Assembly (NCBI GenBank): GCA_029168955.1 | Contig: JAPDOI010000182.1 | Coordinates: 682,001 to 746,000, forward strand | Length of the DNA stretch: 64,000 nucleotides | Direction: 5' to 3' | From: Aplectana chamaeleonis | Taxonomy: Eukaryota; Nematoda; Chromadorea; Rhabditida; Cosmocercidae | The notes under the pieces: generated by a model | Databases searched by the model: none | What the model saw: the letters and a program-made list of their open reading frames with translations, nothing else | Told to the model about the DNA's origin: nothing | Part shown: in pieces, positions 10,163 through 21,099 of the stretch | Layout: the number at the start of each line of letters is the position of its first letter | Numbering within the stretch: position 1 is the first letter of the stretch | Program-made: the position numbers and the translations under genes

Positions 10163-12440
10163 AGCGTTCAGGACCTGTAGTGAACAAGAAATTGTGCAAG
10201 ACATCTAAACCAGCAATTGCAGGGACTTTTGAATAATCCTTGACCATTTAATAAAACGCTTCGCCAATCAATCACAGACTTCTAGAGTAAATACATACAT
10301 GCAGGGAAGAAAGCCAAATTTCGTAATTAAAAACTGCTATGAACCAAGAAGAACTGAACAGTCCGCCAAATCCTCAGCATGAGCTTCCCTTTTTGCTGGA
10401 ATGCATAAGAAGTGATGGAAATGGGAAAATGGGTAATTCGAGTCGATTTTTTTAGAGCACTTACAACATTTCAAAAGGATGTGAAATTTCTGGATCGAAG
10501 AAGGTTACAAATCGGTTTGAGTAGGCCTAAAGACTTCATTTCTGACGAACGAACTTCATTCCTAAATATACTCTCGAAAAGCTCTAGCTAAAAAAAAACT
10601 AAAAGGGGCAGATGAATCACAAAGAATTCACTCATTCAAATAAGAATGTAATTTTAGCAGGATGAAGAGAAGAGGCAGGAGTATCCAGTTGAATGAGGCA
10701 CATACGTATAGGAATAGCGCTGAGATAATAGTGTGCATTTCCATAATGGACAGAGCTATGGCAAAACAGCCTTAAGTGGTTGAGCAGAGCAGAACTCCAT
10801 TCGGGGCCGGAGAGGAGGAAATCAGAGTGCACAGATGAGAAATGCTTCCCGCTACTGCTCAATGGAGTGCTGTGACGGCTCAGCCTAATCTGAAGGGTTT
10901 GGGGACGGACCGGAATGGACGGCGCAGTGGTTTCGGTGAGGTTGGAGCGCGAAAGCTGGTGGTGGCATACATGTCATATGAGCTACACGTCTGAGACGAG
11001 AAGGAGACACGCCCCTGATGTCGTGAGGAAGAAAAATCCAGCATATACACCACCACCAACAGCACAGCAACTCATTCTCAGCATCAGATTCTCGTTTCTC
11101 GCAAAGAAAAGCCAGGGGGAAGTTCACAGCTTGCATGTGCCATTTTGGCGTAGTCCGAAAAGAGTATAAAGAAGAATCTTGGGGGGATGCCTTTGCTACT
11201 TGTAGCGAAAATTATGAATGTCCCTCGCCCAAACCTATATCTGAAAAAGCTACAAGCTCAGACCGGTAGATGAACCCCAGCTATTGAAACTTCCTTCTTC
11301 TTTGAAATTTAGTCGAAGAGGGTTATTTGGGGCATGAGGGAACTATGGTTTCCGTTTTCATTTTAGTCTGACGCATGGACCAGGCGGCTGGCCGGGCGGG
11401 GTTGGCGGCCTCCCTGGAGAATGGGGTTTCGATTCGCGCGGGATGATCTACCGTCGCAGCCTCGTCCATTGTTCAGACTAAAATGAGTGTGCGAACTCTA
11501 CATATTCGTGTTCGGCACCGCGGACAACCTTCCTGGATAAAATGTGGGTCAGCAAAAAACCCTTATTTTTACATAATTTTTTTCGCTCCGATCTTGTATT
11601 TCGATTTGGGTAGAGGGCACTCACGAATTTTGCTACAACTATTACCGAGGTTCTTCATTTGAGTAACTCAGAACTACGCTGAACTGATGTCCCTTTTGAG
11701 CAACCTTTGTCAAGTTGTGAGAAAAACGTAGCCCGGAGGACTTGAAATGTTTGAATTCGTCTTTCCAACATAATTCCTTTTGATAACGAAAACACCTACT
11801 TTTTAGAGCTTCCCGGTAGCAACGCCTTGCCAGGCTGCAATAAAACGGGCAGAAACAAAATATTTTAGCAGAATCCTAGCAGAAGCCTAATATAATGAAG
11901 CAAAGATCCTCGATCCAGGCGTATGATTCCGGCGAGAACTTATCGCGTATGCTTGACTAGGCGGATGAAAGTCGCTTTGTCCCACAGCAGCCACACAGCT
12001 CAAACAACTATTGAATCGCGGAATCTTTGCTTTCTGGAGCCATTTTCTGCATAATAAATCATGAAAATCAGAAATACGCCCCCATTTCCATAATGCAAGA
12101 AAGTATGATGAATCTTCTCAGCAGTGCACCGTGTGTGAGCCCGGTAGACCACACTGGTAAACTTCGGCGCGTCAAAAACTTAGGGTTATGAGGTTGGAAG
12201 GGGTTGAAGATGAGGATCCGCCACCAGTTCTCACCAGTCATCTAGCCCTTTTTCATAGAATGTCGATGCGACCGTCAAACAACGTGAAAAACAGTTACGG
12301 CATAAGCCCCACATGCAGAAAAACTTCCAAAATAACAGTGACGAGATCTCCAAATACAGAACTTCGAAAACGATTTTGGCGCGAACTTCAAATTCATATT
12401 TACAATGTGTTCCGATTGACTTTTCTTTACAAATGAAGAT
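10163..12440. other. Stretch with no firm gene
   Basis: At 10640-10760 the minus strand holds an ATG followed by a hydrophobic run (LPLLFILLKLH), possibly a membrane-anchor first exon, but no partner exon was found. At 10870-11170 there is a GC-richer patch with short frames on both strands. A small MITE sits at 11359-11485. Confidence 0.35.
11359..11485. mobile_element. 127-bp MITE with CATTTTAGTCTGA ends and tRNA-like core
   Basis: The 13-base ends CATTTTAGTCTGA and TCAGACTAAAATG are perfect inverses, with ATGGACCAGGC/GCCTCGTCCAT just inside. The core has CTGGCCGGGCGGGGTTGGCG, close to a Leu/Ser-type A box and D arm, and GGTTTCGATTC, close to a B box. It could be a tRNA-derived unit. No target duplication is clear. 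Confidence 0.5.
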
Positions 12441-12634
12441 TTTTCATGGGCCCTGACAGGGGGTGTGGCCCGTGGTGGTGACCGAAGGGGGTCGGGCCTG
12501 TTGTGGTAGCTAATATCTCCCCTATTTGGAGGAATTAAGCTTTCGCACTTGGCAGGTGTTATACAGGAGGAGTCTACTACACAATTACATAAAAATCACG
12601 GAATTCATATCTGAGGATGTACTGTGCCTTTAAT
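12441..12634. repeat. Fragment of an AGGCACAG-type MITE (right part)
   Basis: It ends CTGAGGATGTACTGTGCCT followed by TTAA. Backwards from there it matches the left part of the copy at 14143-14627 (ACAGTACACCCTCAGATATG). A left terminus was not found. Confidence 0.6.
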
Positions 12635-12821
12635 CAGAAAATTTTTGAAATTTTCAAAAGGAGTTATTCGAATAACTCATTCATTCGATAGCTAGTGTCG
12701 AATGAATTCGTCTGGTTCTTTCTTATTAAGAGCTCATAAATTGTCTCCAAACCATTTGCTGAACAAAATCCTCAATTCCAGGAAGGAGTTGAAGCAGCCT
12801 CCATCTTGTAATGCTCATTAC

Positions 12822-12956
12822 AGTGGTGCAATTCCAGCGTCTGTTTTGAAAGGAGTGTCCGAATACACAAATAAATCCAGAATAACGAAATGCAAGGTCT
12901 GGGGCGTTTCTAAAGACCTCTCGATGTCGATTTTCAAAAGCAGCAAGCGGTGGTTT
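12822..12956 (-). pseudogene. Wnt-like exon, probably decayed
   Basis: Bounded by a good acceptor (CCAAAACAG) and donor (ACT|GTAATG), this frame ends FQNRRWNCTT at 12822-12851. F-x-x-R-R-W-N-C is a known signature of the N-terminal half of Wnt ligands, normally preceded by a conserved C-Q segment. Upstream the frame reads HREVFRNAPDL, also reminiscent of Wnt. The Cys expected five residues before the Phe of this signature is Phe here, and no other Wnt exon (for example C-x-C-rich segments) was found nearby. A related sequence in inverted orientation, encoding NREHFQNAPEINLMIAV, lies at 13017-13075. I read this as a decayed Wnt-like pair; chance resemblance is possible. Confidence 0.35.
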
Positions 12957-14142
12957 CTGTTTTGGAAACATCCTTATCACCAATCATAGTTCACCGATGC
13001 TCACCGCCAGCTGCTGTTGATAACCGAAATCGAGAGCACTTCCAAAATGCCCCAGAAATTAACTTGATGATTGCAGTTAACGCCGTGAAAGTACATATGT
13101 GCATGATAGGATTCACATTAGCAAGCATAAGAATATAGACAGGGAGAACATCTGTTTCCACAATCAATTCCGCTCGAGCCAGCAATTCCCACGACTCCCC
13201 ACCCTGCAAAAAACCGTGCAGCAAGGACAGTCATCATCGATTTGTCAGTCCAATTGCGAATTGAATTCCGCTCAGAAGAACTACAGCATTCACGGATTTG
13301 ATAGACAGGTGGTGGACGCATGCGGGCCTGAAAATCATTTTAAAAACCCTAGAAAATGGAAAAATCCGGTGCGAAATCTCGAGCTTTTGCTTCAGGCCTA
13401 TCCTGTGGACAGGGTGGTCAAAGGAAGTTCAGAGAGTAGGGAGTTGTGAGTTGCACATGATTAGTTTGGAGTGAGATTTTTTTCAAATATTCAATACTCG
13501 TGTGATGCATACTTTTCGTATAGAGCCAACGAAGATATCGTTATGTGTCCGCATGGAATCGTTAGCCTTCTTACCTAGAAATGTTGTAAAGTGGACAACC
13601 ATATGGTTCATTAGCGTTGAATGACGAAGCAGAAAAGCTCATAGGTGGCGAACTTCCAATAGCAAAGCTTTTTTTCAAGGGAAACAACGAGAAATGCTTT
13701 TATGTTACTATAGTTCCAAAAATTATTACATTTTAATCTTTTTTTTTGCAACTAAACGAAAATCTGAAATACCTTTTTTCTTCTCTAACATGATGCGGTT
13801 CAGAGCGATTCCTATGCAATAATGAAGACCGTTTCCATATTCACCAGGAAACGAATGTCCTAATCAGGGATGTGCGGAAATTTTTTTTTAAAATTTCAGA
13901 AAACAGAAAACAGAAAATCGAGTTTGTCAGAAAACAGAAAGGCCAAAACGGCCAGAAAACAGAAAACAGAAAATTTTCAGAAAAATTACTCATTGCATTT
14001 AAACTTCCTTTCAAGTGAAGAGAGAATGTAGTTCTAGATACCTTTGTCATACTTGTAATATGATATCTACGGAACTGCACGGATGACCTATAAGGCATTG
14101 ATAGTAGCAATGACGCGTCAATGACGGATACAACATCATTAA

Positions 14143-14627
14143 AAGCACAGTACACCCTCAGATATGAATTTTGAGATTTTCGTGTAATTGTGTAGAAGAC
14201 CCCTCCTGTATAACACGTGCCAAGTGCGAGATCTCAATTCCTCCAAATAAGCGAGATATAAGCGACCACCACAGGCCCGACCCCCTCCAGCCATAACCAC
14301 AGGCCCTGCCCCCTTCCTGAATTTCGATCTCAATAGCGGCTAGATGGATGGGTTATTTTCAACAGAGTCGTCGTTCTTCACTCCCTTTCCGATCTATCTC
14401 CTCATATTGTTTTGCTCTCGTGCCGCGACTGCGAATCAAGAGCAATACAGGCCTGAGACAACTCGTCCACCAAGTTTTTGCCATCAAAATACAGGCGTTT
14501 CAAAGGAGCCATATCTCGGTTCGTAGGAGGTCTTGGACGATTTCAGAGGTACCCTTGTGATGAGAGAGTGGCTCTCTCCAAGATAGGCATGAAACCTCGA
14601 AAATAATTTTCCGGGTGTCCTGTGCCT
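14143..14627. mobile_element. TTAA-flanked MITE, AGGCACAG type, copy A
   Basis: TTAA (14139-14142) | AAGCACAGTACACCCTCAGA ... CTGTGCCT | TTAA (14628-14631). The second base of the left end is changed from the family AGGCACAG. It shares its right TTAA with the next copy. It sits within the hAT-like element. Confidence 0.82.
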
Positions 14628-14631
14628 TTAA

Positions 14632-15106
14632 AGGCACAGTCCAACCTCAGAGATAATTTTTGATATTTCGGTCCGGTCGCCGTCTATAGCAACCCTGCCA
14701 AGCGCGAAATCTCAATTCGCCCAAATAAGCGAGAAAAGGCTAGGAAAAAGTCGACCACGCCCTCTTGAAAGAAAAAAATGGGCAACGCCCACCGGCAATT
14801 TTCCGGTTTCAATAGGGAAGAGACGCGCGAATGATTTTGTTCAAAATCTATGTTCTTCCATTTGTTTTCGGTCTGGCTTCATATTGTCGCCTGATTCAGG
14901 AAGATGGCTGCGTATAACGAGAAAATACAAGCTCGAGACAACTCGTCCGAGAACTTCTAGCCGTTCAAAATTGAAATTTTTGAGGAGCCATAACTCCGTT
15001 AGTAGTCAGTTCTGAGCTATTCTGAAAACACCATTGTGATCAGCGTTAAATTTTCTCCAAGATAGGCAGGAAAACGAAAAATTGATTCTGTGCTTGGACT
15101 GTGGCT
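14632..15106. mobile_element. TTAA-flanked MITE, AGGCACAG type, copy B
   Basis: It starts AGGCACAGTCCAACCTCAGA directly after the shared TTAA at 14628-14631 and ends GGACTGTGGCT before TTAA (15107-15110). Its interior matches copy A, including CAAATAAGCGAGA and CAACTCGTCC. The two copies abut head to tail. Confidence 0.85.
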
Positions 15107-15402
15107 TTAACAGCAATCGCACCATTGAACACGAATAGTACCTCGTAAAGGACTAGATAAGCTGCGCTGTTCCACAGATCTGGATTTTGTGGTTTTTTTT
15201 CTGATTTTTTTCTGTTTTTTGCAGGTTTTTCAGAAAACAGAAATCAGAAAACAGAAAGGCCAAAACGGCCAGAAAACAGAAAACAGAAATCAGAAAACAG
15301 AAATTTCCGCACACCCCTGGTCCTAATACGAGGATCTAATTACGTGGGTGTTGGATAATAGGAATATCAGGGCAATACATTGAAATCATTAGTAACAAAA
15401 GG

Positions 15403-15704
15403 CAGGGTTGAGCAGCGTTGTGACTGGTCACAACGGGGGGTCGTAAAATTTTTGGAAATTTGGTAAAAAAATTAAACTTTGGGGGGGGGTCGTAAAATTT
15501 TGGAGAAAAATAGGCGTCCACGTCAGCCGCCACCGAACCTGATCCTAAAAATACTACCACAAGTTCCACTTTTCTTCAAATTTTGACTCCAAATAAAACT
15601 AGAATTTTTTTGGTCCTGGGGGTCGTTAAATTTTGGGCTAAAAATGAAAATGGGGAGGGGTCGTAGCAGCGTCGAAAATCGCCACAACGGCCTGCTCAAC
15701 CCTG
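15403..15704. mobile_element. Small hAT-like MITE with GGGGGTCGTAAAATTTT repeats
   Basis: The ends are CAGGGTTGAGCAG and CTGCTCAACCCTG, perfect inverses. The flanks ACAAAAGG and ACAAAGGT are consistent with an 8-bp duplication that lost one A. Inside, GGGGGTCGTAAAATTTTTGG-like blocks occur about four times. Confidence 0.75.
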
Positions 15705-16692
15705 ACAAAGGTGCTTTCAATGAACACAAGAAATAACGGTAGCGAAACATGGAAAAAGTGCGCGCATCTTTGACATATGAAGCTACTGTAGAGTCAGTTT
15801 CACAACAATCTTCAGTTTAGTACGGATGAAGATCGAGCGCGTTCAACTTGGAATACATTCTCATGTGCAGTACCCTCTGTTTCGGAGTGAAATTTACGAT
15901 GCTCCTCTGAGCGTATGTGCGGAGCGACGGTAGAGAAGGCGAGAGAGTGTGTGGGGGAGAAGAAGACGCAGCATATACGCGCACACGCACGCGATGGGCA
16001 AATTTGACTCCGAAAAAGAGAATATCCTTCGCAAAAATCTAAGTTTCCATTACTCATGGCGTATGCGAAGCGCGCAATGTTGCTGCCTCCATCTGCCCTC
16101 CGCTCTCTCGTTGAGTCCAACCTCCGCTACGCACCCGCACGCGAAAGAACCTCAGGAATTTTGTTTTTTTAACAGCCTCTACAAACTTATTATCCAAATG
16201 GATGCTTTCTGGCTGTCTGACAAGATGATCGCGATCTTGGACGTCTCAAAATCGGGGAGTTCCAGGTTTTGCCATTCGAAATTTGGAAACTTTACCTCCA
16301 AGCATACTATGAGAATTCATGTGACTTATAATTTCTTCAGAAAGGTGAAACTTGAAGAATGCGCATTGAAGGGCGACTCGCCGTGATTCATGTGAAACGT
16401 TTTCCAGCAAGGGTTCGAACTCTGACATAGCGTATAGCGTTATAATACTGTTGACCGGTTTTTGTTAGAACGCATGCGGAGGCGTTTCTCCGCATTTTCA
16501 GCGCCCTTCTTTCTATTACCCGCTTCAAATTCTATTTCTTTGGAATCTGAAGACAGATTTGAATTCCTTGTGGTAAGAACTATCCAACGGTATAATGTCT
16601 GCTAGGGTTTAAGTTTAAATGAACAGTTTTCAGGACAAAATTTACAGTGTGCTATACAGTATGTGAATAAAGTGCGCATGCGCAAAACGCTA
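15705..16692. other. GC-rich patch and unannotated sequence
   Basis: At 15910-16150 there is a GC-rich patch with GAGAGAG and CGCACACGCACGCG runs. The segment near 16060 (CGCAATGTTGCTGCCTCC) resembles one near 22405 (GCGATGCTGCTCCCTCTG), so the patch is a dispersed repeat or a shared promoter-type sequence. A 145-codon plus-strand frame at 15949-16386 has no domain I recognise. Confidence 0.35.
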
Positions 16693-16971
16693 CTGTGCCT
16701 ATCTGGGCCAAATTTCGGTCCGCAATTGCGTCTCGACACGCTTTGCGGCCGCACGCTCCCGAGTCAGAAGAGCTTCCAGCGCCGCAGCCGCCGATCTGTT
16801 GACTCTAGGTGGGTTTTAGGAACTGAAAAGTGAATAAAATTGAAGGAAACTGTATAAAAAAGACACATCGAGTCGGCTTTTGCGCTGGAAACCCGACTGA
16901 TTTGAGCGCGTGCGGCTGCAAAGCGTGTCGAGACGCAATTGCGGACCGGAATTTGGCCCAGATAAGCACAG
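16693..16971. mobile_element. TA-flanked fold-back MITE (279 bp)
   Basis: TA (16691-16692) | CTGTGCCTATCTGGGCCAAA ... TTTGGCCCAGATAAGCACAG | TA (16972-16973). The arms of about 70 bases extend to CAATTGCGTCTCGACACGCT and its inverse, with few mismatches. Confidence 0.85.
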
Positions 16972-17029
16972 TAATTGTAAGTGCACCGTCCACCGATCTA
17001 GAAATCAAACTTGCCTTTTCCGTTCTGAA

Positions 17030-17466
17030 AGGCAGGGTCCGCGATAAAAACAATTTTTGAGCTCTCTTCATGAGAATGTAGATTTGGTCATCACAAAAGT
17101 TAAAATAAGTGGGAAAAACCCGGAAATTTATGGGCAAAACGCTCAAAAACAATGTAGAACAGCTAATTAACGGTGTCGGCCGGCCCCCTAATTAACGAGA
17201 TTTTCATTAATGCTTGCTTTTCAGCCTCTAATTTTGCTGCTAATTTGGCTAGTAGTCTCCAGAAATGCTCACATTAGAAGCAAAATAAAAGTTGTCAAAG
17301 TTGGCATTTATAGAAATCTAGATACTTGGGGGCGGAGGGACACCAAGCGATAAATAGTTCCTGAGCGTTTTTTCTCCAATTTTTTACTTATTTTCACATT
17401 TGTGATGGCCAGAAATACCTTTTCATAGGAATAACACAATGACCGATTTTATCGTGAACCCTGCCT
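17030..17466. mobile_element. TTAA-flanked MITE, AGGCAGGG type
   Basis: It starts AGGCAGGGTCCGCGATAAAA after TGAA (a degraded TTAA) and ends TTATCGTGAACCCTGCCT before TTAA (17467-17470). Its interior is the template for recognising the highly interrupted copy at 25768-31277. Confidence 0.82.
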
Positions 17467-17470
17467 TTAA

Positions 17471-19515
17471 TGAAATCCTAACAAACAATATATGGTGGAG
17501 TTTTACCTGTATTCTAGAAATAACCTTTTACATCTGAAACATTTTGAGTTTCAAAGAAGTTGATAAAAAGGGCGCTAAAAACGCGAGAAAGCACCGCCGT
17601 ATGTAATTTGTCCAAAACCTACGAGTTGTTTAGTTCATGGTTTTCCTGGTTGGAGTAAGTTTAGGTGAGGTCTCATGAATAGAAGAGTACGCAAGCGGAC
17701 AAAAGCACTTATCGGCCTTGAGAACGCTCTAGAGAGACATAAGTTGAAAGAGAAACATATCAAAGAACAAGAGGGTAAATTTCGAGTTCAATGAATATAA
17801 TACAACACGCGTTGAATTCCGAATTTTAGAAATTCGAAAGCTGTGAATCTTCTCGAATTGGTTGTGCTGAAACTGGTATTAAGTTTTCCTATAGTGTATT
17901 CTCCGAAACAACAAACATTATTCTCTAAAGAACTAGCAATCCTTTTAGTTCTATTACTCCTGTCCATAAAAAACGCTCGCGTACCTACGAACAAATGTAG
18001 ACTGGAAGAACATTAAAAGCCACGAAAAACAGCTCAAGAGAGGCGAATCCACTGGAACGCACGCTCTCGTCATAAACGACGTGGTGTATTTTACGCTCAA
18101 GCAGCTCGAAACAGCTGCGCCCATGTGAAATATAGACAGAAGTGGACTCGGCTCGAAATTTCACACAAACAGCAAAAGAAAAATGAAGAAATCATCGGGG
18201 AAGAGCTTCAAATCAGCAGTCTGCCCCAAAATGAGGTTGAAAGAGTAGTCTATAAAAACAAAAAAAATTGTTCGTGAGAGAAATTCGTCATTTCAAAGGA
18301 TGCTGACAAATGAACAAACAAATATCGATACTCAAATGCAGGCATTGATAGTGACAGGCGAATACTGATACTAACAAATCCGTTGGTAATATATTTCTTC
18401 GTTTGATAACTGATAGCGAGAGCTAAAGTTCGTATCCTAGGTCCTAACAGTTTTCACGAATTGGGATCTAGAATTCTCTCTACGGAATCACCATGAATCA
18501 AACACAGTAATCGAAATTGGGAGCAGAGAGAGTGTTTCGACCGTACACTGCACAAAACATAATTAAGTTACGAGCAATACCCCATAAACTCATTCCGAGT
18601 GCTGCCTTCCTGAACAGAATGAGTTCAAGACTTTTTGTTTGAATCCATTTTCGAGGAAAACTAGTCCTCAATCACGTCTTCAATCGGTATATATGTATTT
18701 CTCATCGGTATAGTCTACGATCGGTATCAATTTATCATTTATTTCTACCCTTCAGACTGTTGAATACTGTTCAAGCTTCGTCTGTTGCAGGTTTTGGCCT
18801 ATACACCGATGCACACGAAGTTTGTGCTGCAGCAAACTATAAACTCATCATTTCTAAACAAAAACGGAAAGTGTCGAAGTTTCATTGTCTGCCACGAAGT
18901 CTATTTCAACCTTCTTTGAAACTCCATATAAAGATACTCGGAAAGCTGTTTGCAAAGAGCTGAGTACAAAATATTTGGAACAAAAGATAAACCAGAATGA
19001 GTTTTGCAATTTGAGAAACTTGCGCCATTAGGGCGAACTCTCGCGAGACTTTTGAGGAAAAAACTTTCAGCGTTACAGAAGGCTGAAGAAGTTGCAGAGC
19101 AACTCGCCTCCGTGGACATAGGATGCTTCCCGATTTTGGGCAGAGGTTTCCAACTTTGGAGTTTGTGAAAATAGGGCAAAACCGAAGCCGAGCTTCAAAA
19201 TCAGGTGAATACAAGATTTTGAAGTAATTTTCAATGTTTCGCGCAACTTATGGTCGAATTTTCTTTACGCCTAATTTTGCTTATCGTATTTGATTTCCGG
19301 AGTCCGTTGTGGAAATTTTCGCGCATACAGGTGCGCCAAATTTATATGCTGTCGAAAGAAGGTAAAGCGGCTTTTTGTGAGCACTGGTTTCGACGAACGA
19401 TAGGACACTAAAGAACTACCGCTTACAAGTCCGTAGAGCTAAGCGAAACTTGTGGGTCCAATCCTTGACAGCCTACTTGTGAGATTTTGGGCCGAAGTAT
19501 GTAAATTGTTTTTAA
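17471..19515. other. Stretch with no firm gene
   Basis: AT-rich. A plus-strand frame at 19030-19165 (LLRKKLSALQKAEEVAEQLA) could be a helical exon, but it has no family match I recognise and no paired exon. Nothing else was seen. Confidence 0.35.
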
Positions 19516-19987
19516 AGGCACAGTACAACCTCAGAATCGTTTTCTCACTTTTTCCGTTTCGCATTTCGAGCTGATCAGAAAGATGCCTCCAGATTCACAC
19601 AGAACCGACTAGCCCCTCAAACGTAGCCCCTCAAACATTGTAAATTTGAAGGGCGAGGATTCGGCGGACGGGTTGTCTCGGGCCTGTTTTTTCTCGTCAT
19701 TCGCAGCCGTCACTCTGGAGCAAACCATAATATGAATCTAGACCCATAAAAATGGAAGAACACGGATTTTTATTGAAATCCACCGCGCGTTTTTCCATCT
19801 ACATACATAATGAGATCGAGAACTTGTCGGTGGGCATTACCCATCTTCTCTTTTCTGGAGGCGCGGTCGACTTTTCCTAAACTTTTCTCGATTATTTGAG
19901 CAAATTTGAGATTTAGTGCTTGAAAGGATAACTATACGCGGCAGCCAGAATATAATATCAAAAGCTGTCCCGGGCTGGACTGTGCGT
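19516..19987. mobile_element. TTAA-flanked MITE, AGGCACAG type, copy C
   Basis: TTAA (19512-19515) | AGGCACAGTACAACCTCAGA ... GGCTGGACTGTGCGT | TTAG. The right flank and one terminal base have mutated. The interior shares CACGGATTTTTATTG-type sequence and CTCGTC blocks with other members. Confidence 0.75.
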
Positions 19988-20612
19988 TTAGGAAGATCCA
20001 AGTAGTTGGTTCCGTTGACTTTCGCACCAACAGATAGCGCCAGGTTGCAATGTAACATCGGCATGAATCCGGAAAAGACTTTGCGTCCCCCATTGGAGGT
20101 TGACGCAGACCCGGTGCACCTATGTTATAGCATATGGCACCGAGTTTGCGCCAACCTTCAACAGTGAACGCGAAGTCCCTTCAGGATCCATGCCGACGTT
20201 AGTTATTGACTCATGTTCATGCTGAAAAATTCTATCACGACAGAAGGACGCTTCCAATGCCCCAAGCGGTCTTGATCGCACACCAGATTCTGGATGCGTT
20301 GAACGGTTTCGTATAAAACTTTCTCGAGTCCTCCTAGTCAATGCTGGAGAGATCACGCCAGAATACCTTGAAGATGCCTCTTGACAAATGACTGACGGTC
20401 ACCCGATGACTTTTTCATCACAAGAAAGGATAGGAAAATGGTACGCAGAAAGCAAGTACAGGTATATCCTTGAAAATATGGAATTGTAGACCCGGCGCCC
20501 TCAACCTTCAATGTGACCGCGCCGTGCATTCGCCTTCGCATTCCGTTGGATGGAGCCATACAATGGCTTCTGGGAGCCGTCTAATTTCGACCTTAGTGTT
20601 GTTGTCCCTTAA

Positions 20613-21095
20613 AGGCAGTGTTCACGATAATCTTGGATTTTGAGATTAATAGCTAAATCGATTGTTTGGCCCCCGGGTAGAACATAAATGACGAAGGAAT
20701 CGAGAAAAACGCACTAAAAGGTCACGAAATCCTTTACTCTTACCCCACCTATTTACTCTCACAGGAACTGTTCGTTGTGACAATGAAATCATTTGTGGTC
20801 CCGTCCTTCACAATTATTTGCTTTCTGTTGCTCCGTTCCTTTCTTATACCCTAACTAGTACTATTTTGCCTAGAATATTCTTCCATTTCCGACTGATCCA
20901 ATTTTTCAATGGTGACAACCACCGTGAACATGTTCATACAACTGGACAACTAGTCCAGGTCAGAGATTAATTTCACTGAAATATGACGTTTTAGTGCGTT
21001 TCTCGCCGTTTCTCCGTAATTTCTGTAACACTCGGTGGCCAACGCTTTGTTTTGAGAGGAAAACTCGGGAACGAAAATCATCGTGAACACTGCCT
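20613..21095. mobile_element. TTAA-flanked MITE, AGGCAGTGTTCACGATAA type, copy 1
   Basis: TTAA (20609-20612) | AGGCAGTGTTCACGATAATC ... GATTTTCGT-side end ATCGTGAACACTGCCT | TTAA (21096-21099). It is homologous to 28344-28818 throughout (GGCCCCCGGGTAGAAC, GTGACAATGAAATC). Confidence 0.88.
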
Positions 21096-21099
21096 TTAA

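Larger units (their letters stand above)
13865..15319. mobile_element. hAT-like element with CAGAAAA arrays
   Basis: It starts CAGGGATGTGCGGAAATT and ends AATTTCCGCACACCCCTG. It is flanked by a perfect 8-bp duplication, GTCCTAAT (13857-13864 and 15320-15327). Both subterminal regions are arrays of CAGAAAA/AAACAGA around a GGCCAAAACGGCC palindrome. Two TTAA-flanked MITEs are nested inside (14143 and 14632). No transposase is present. Confidence 0.9.

Noticed and set aside
15949..16386. 145-codon frame as a gene
   Set aside because: It begins in a GC-rich repeat shared with about 22385-22480 and has no domain, start context or exon partners.
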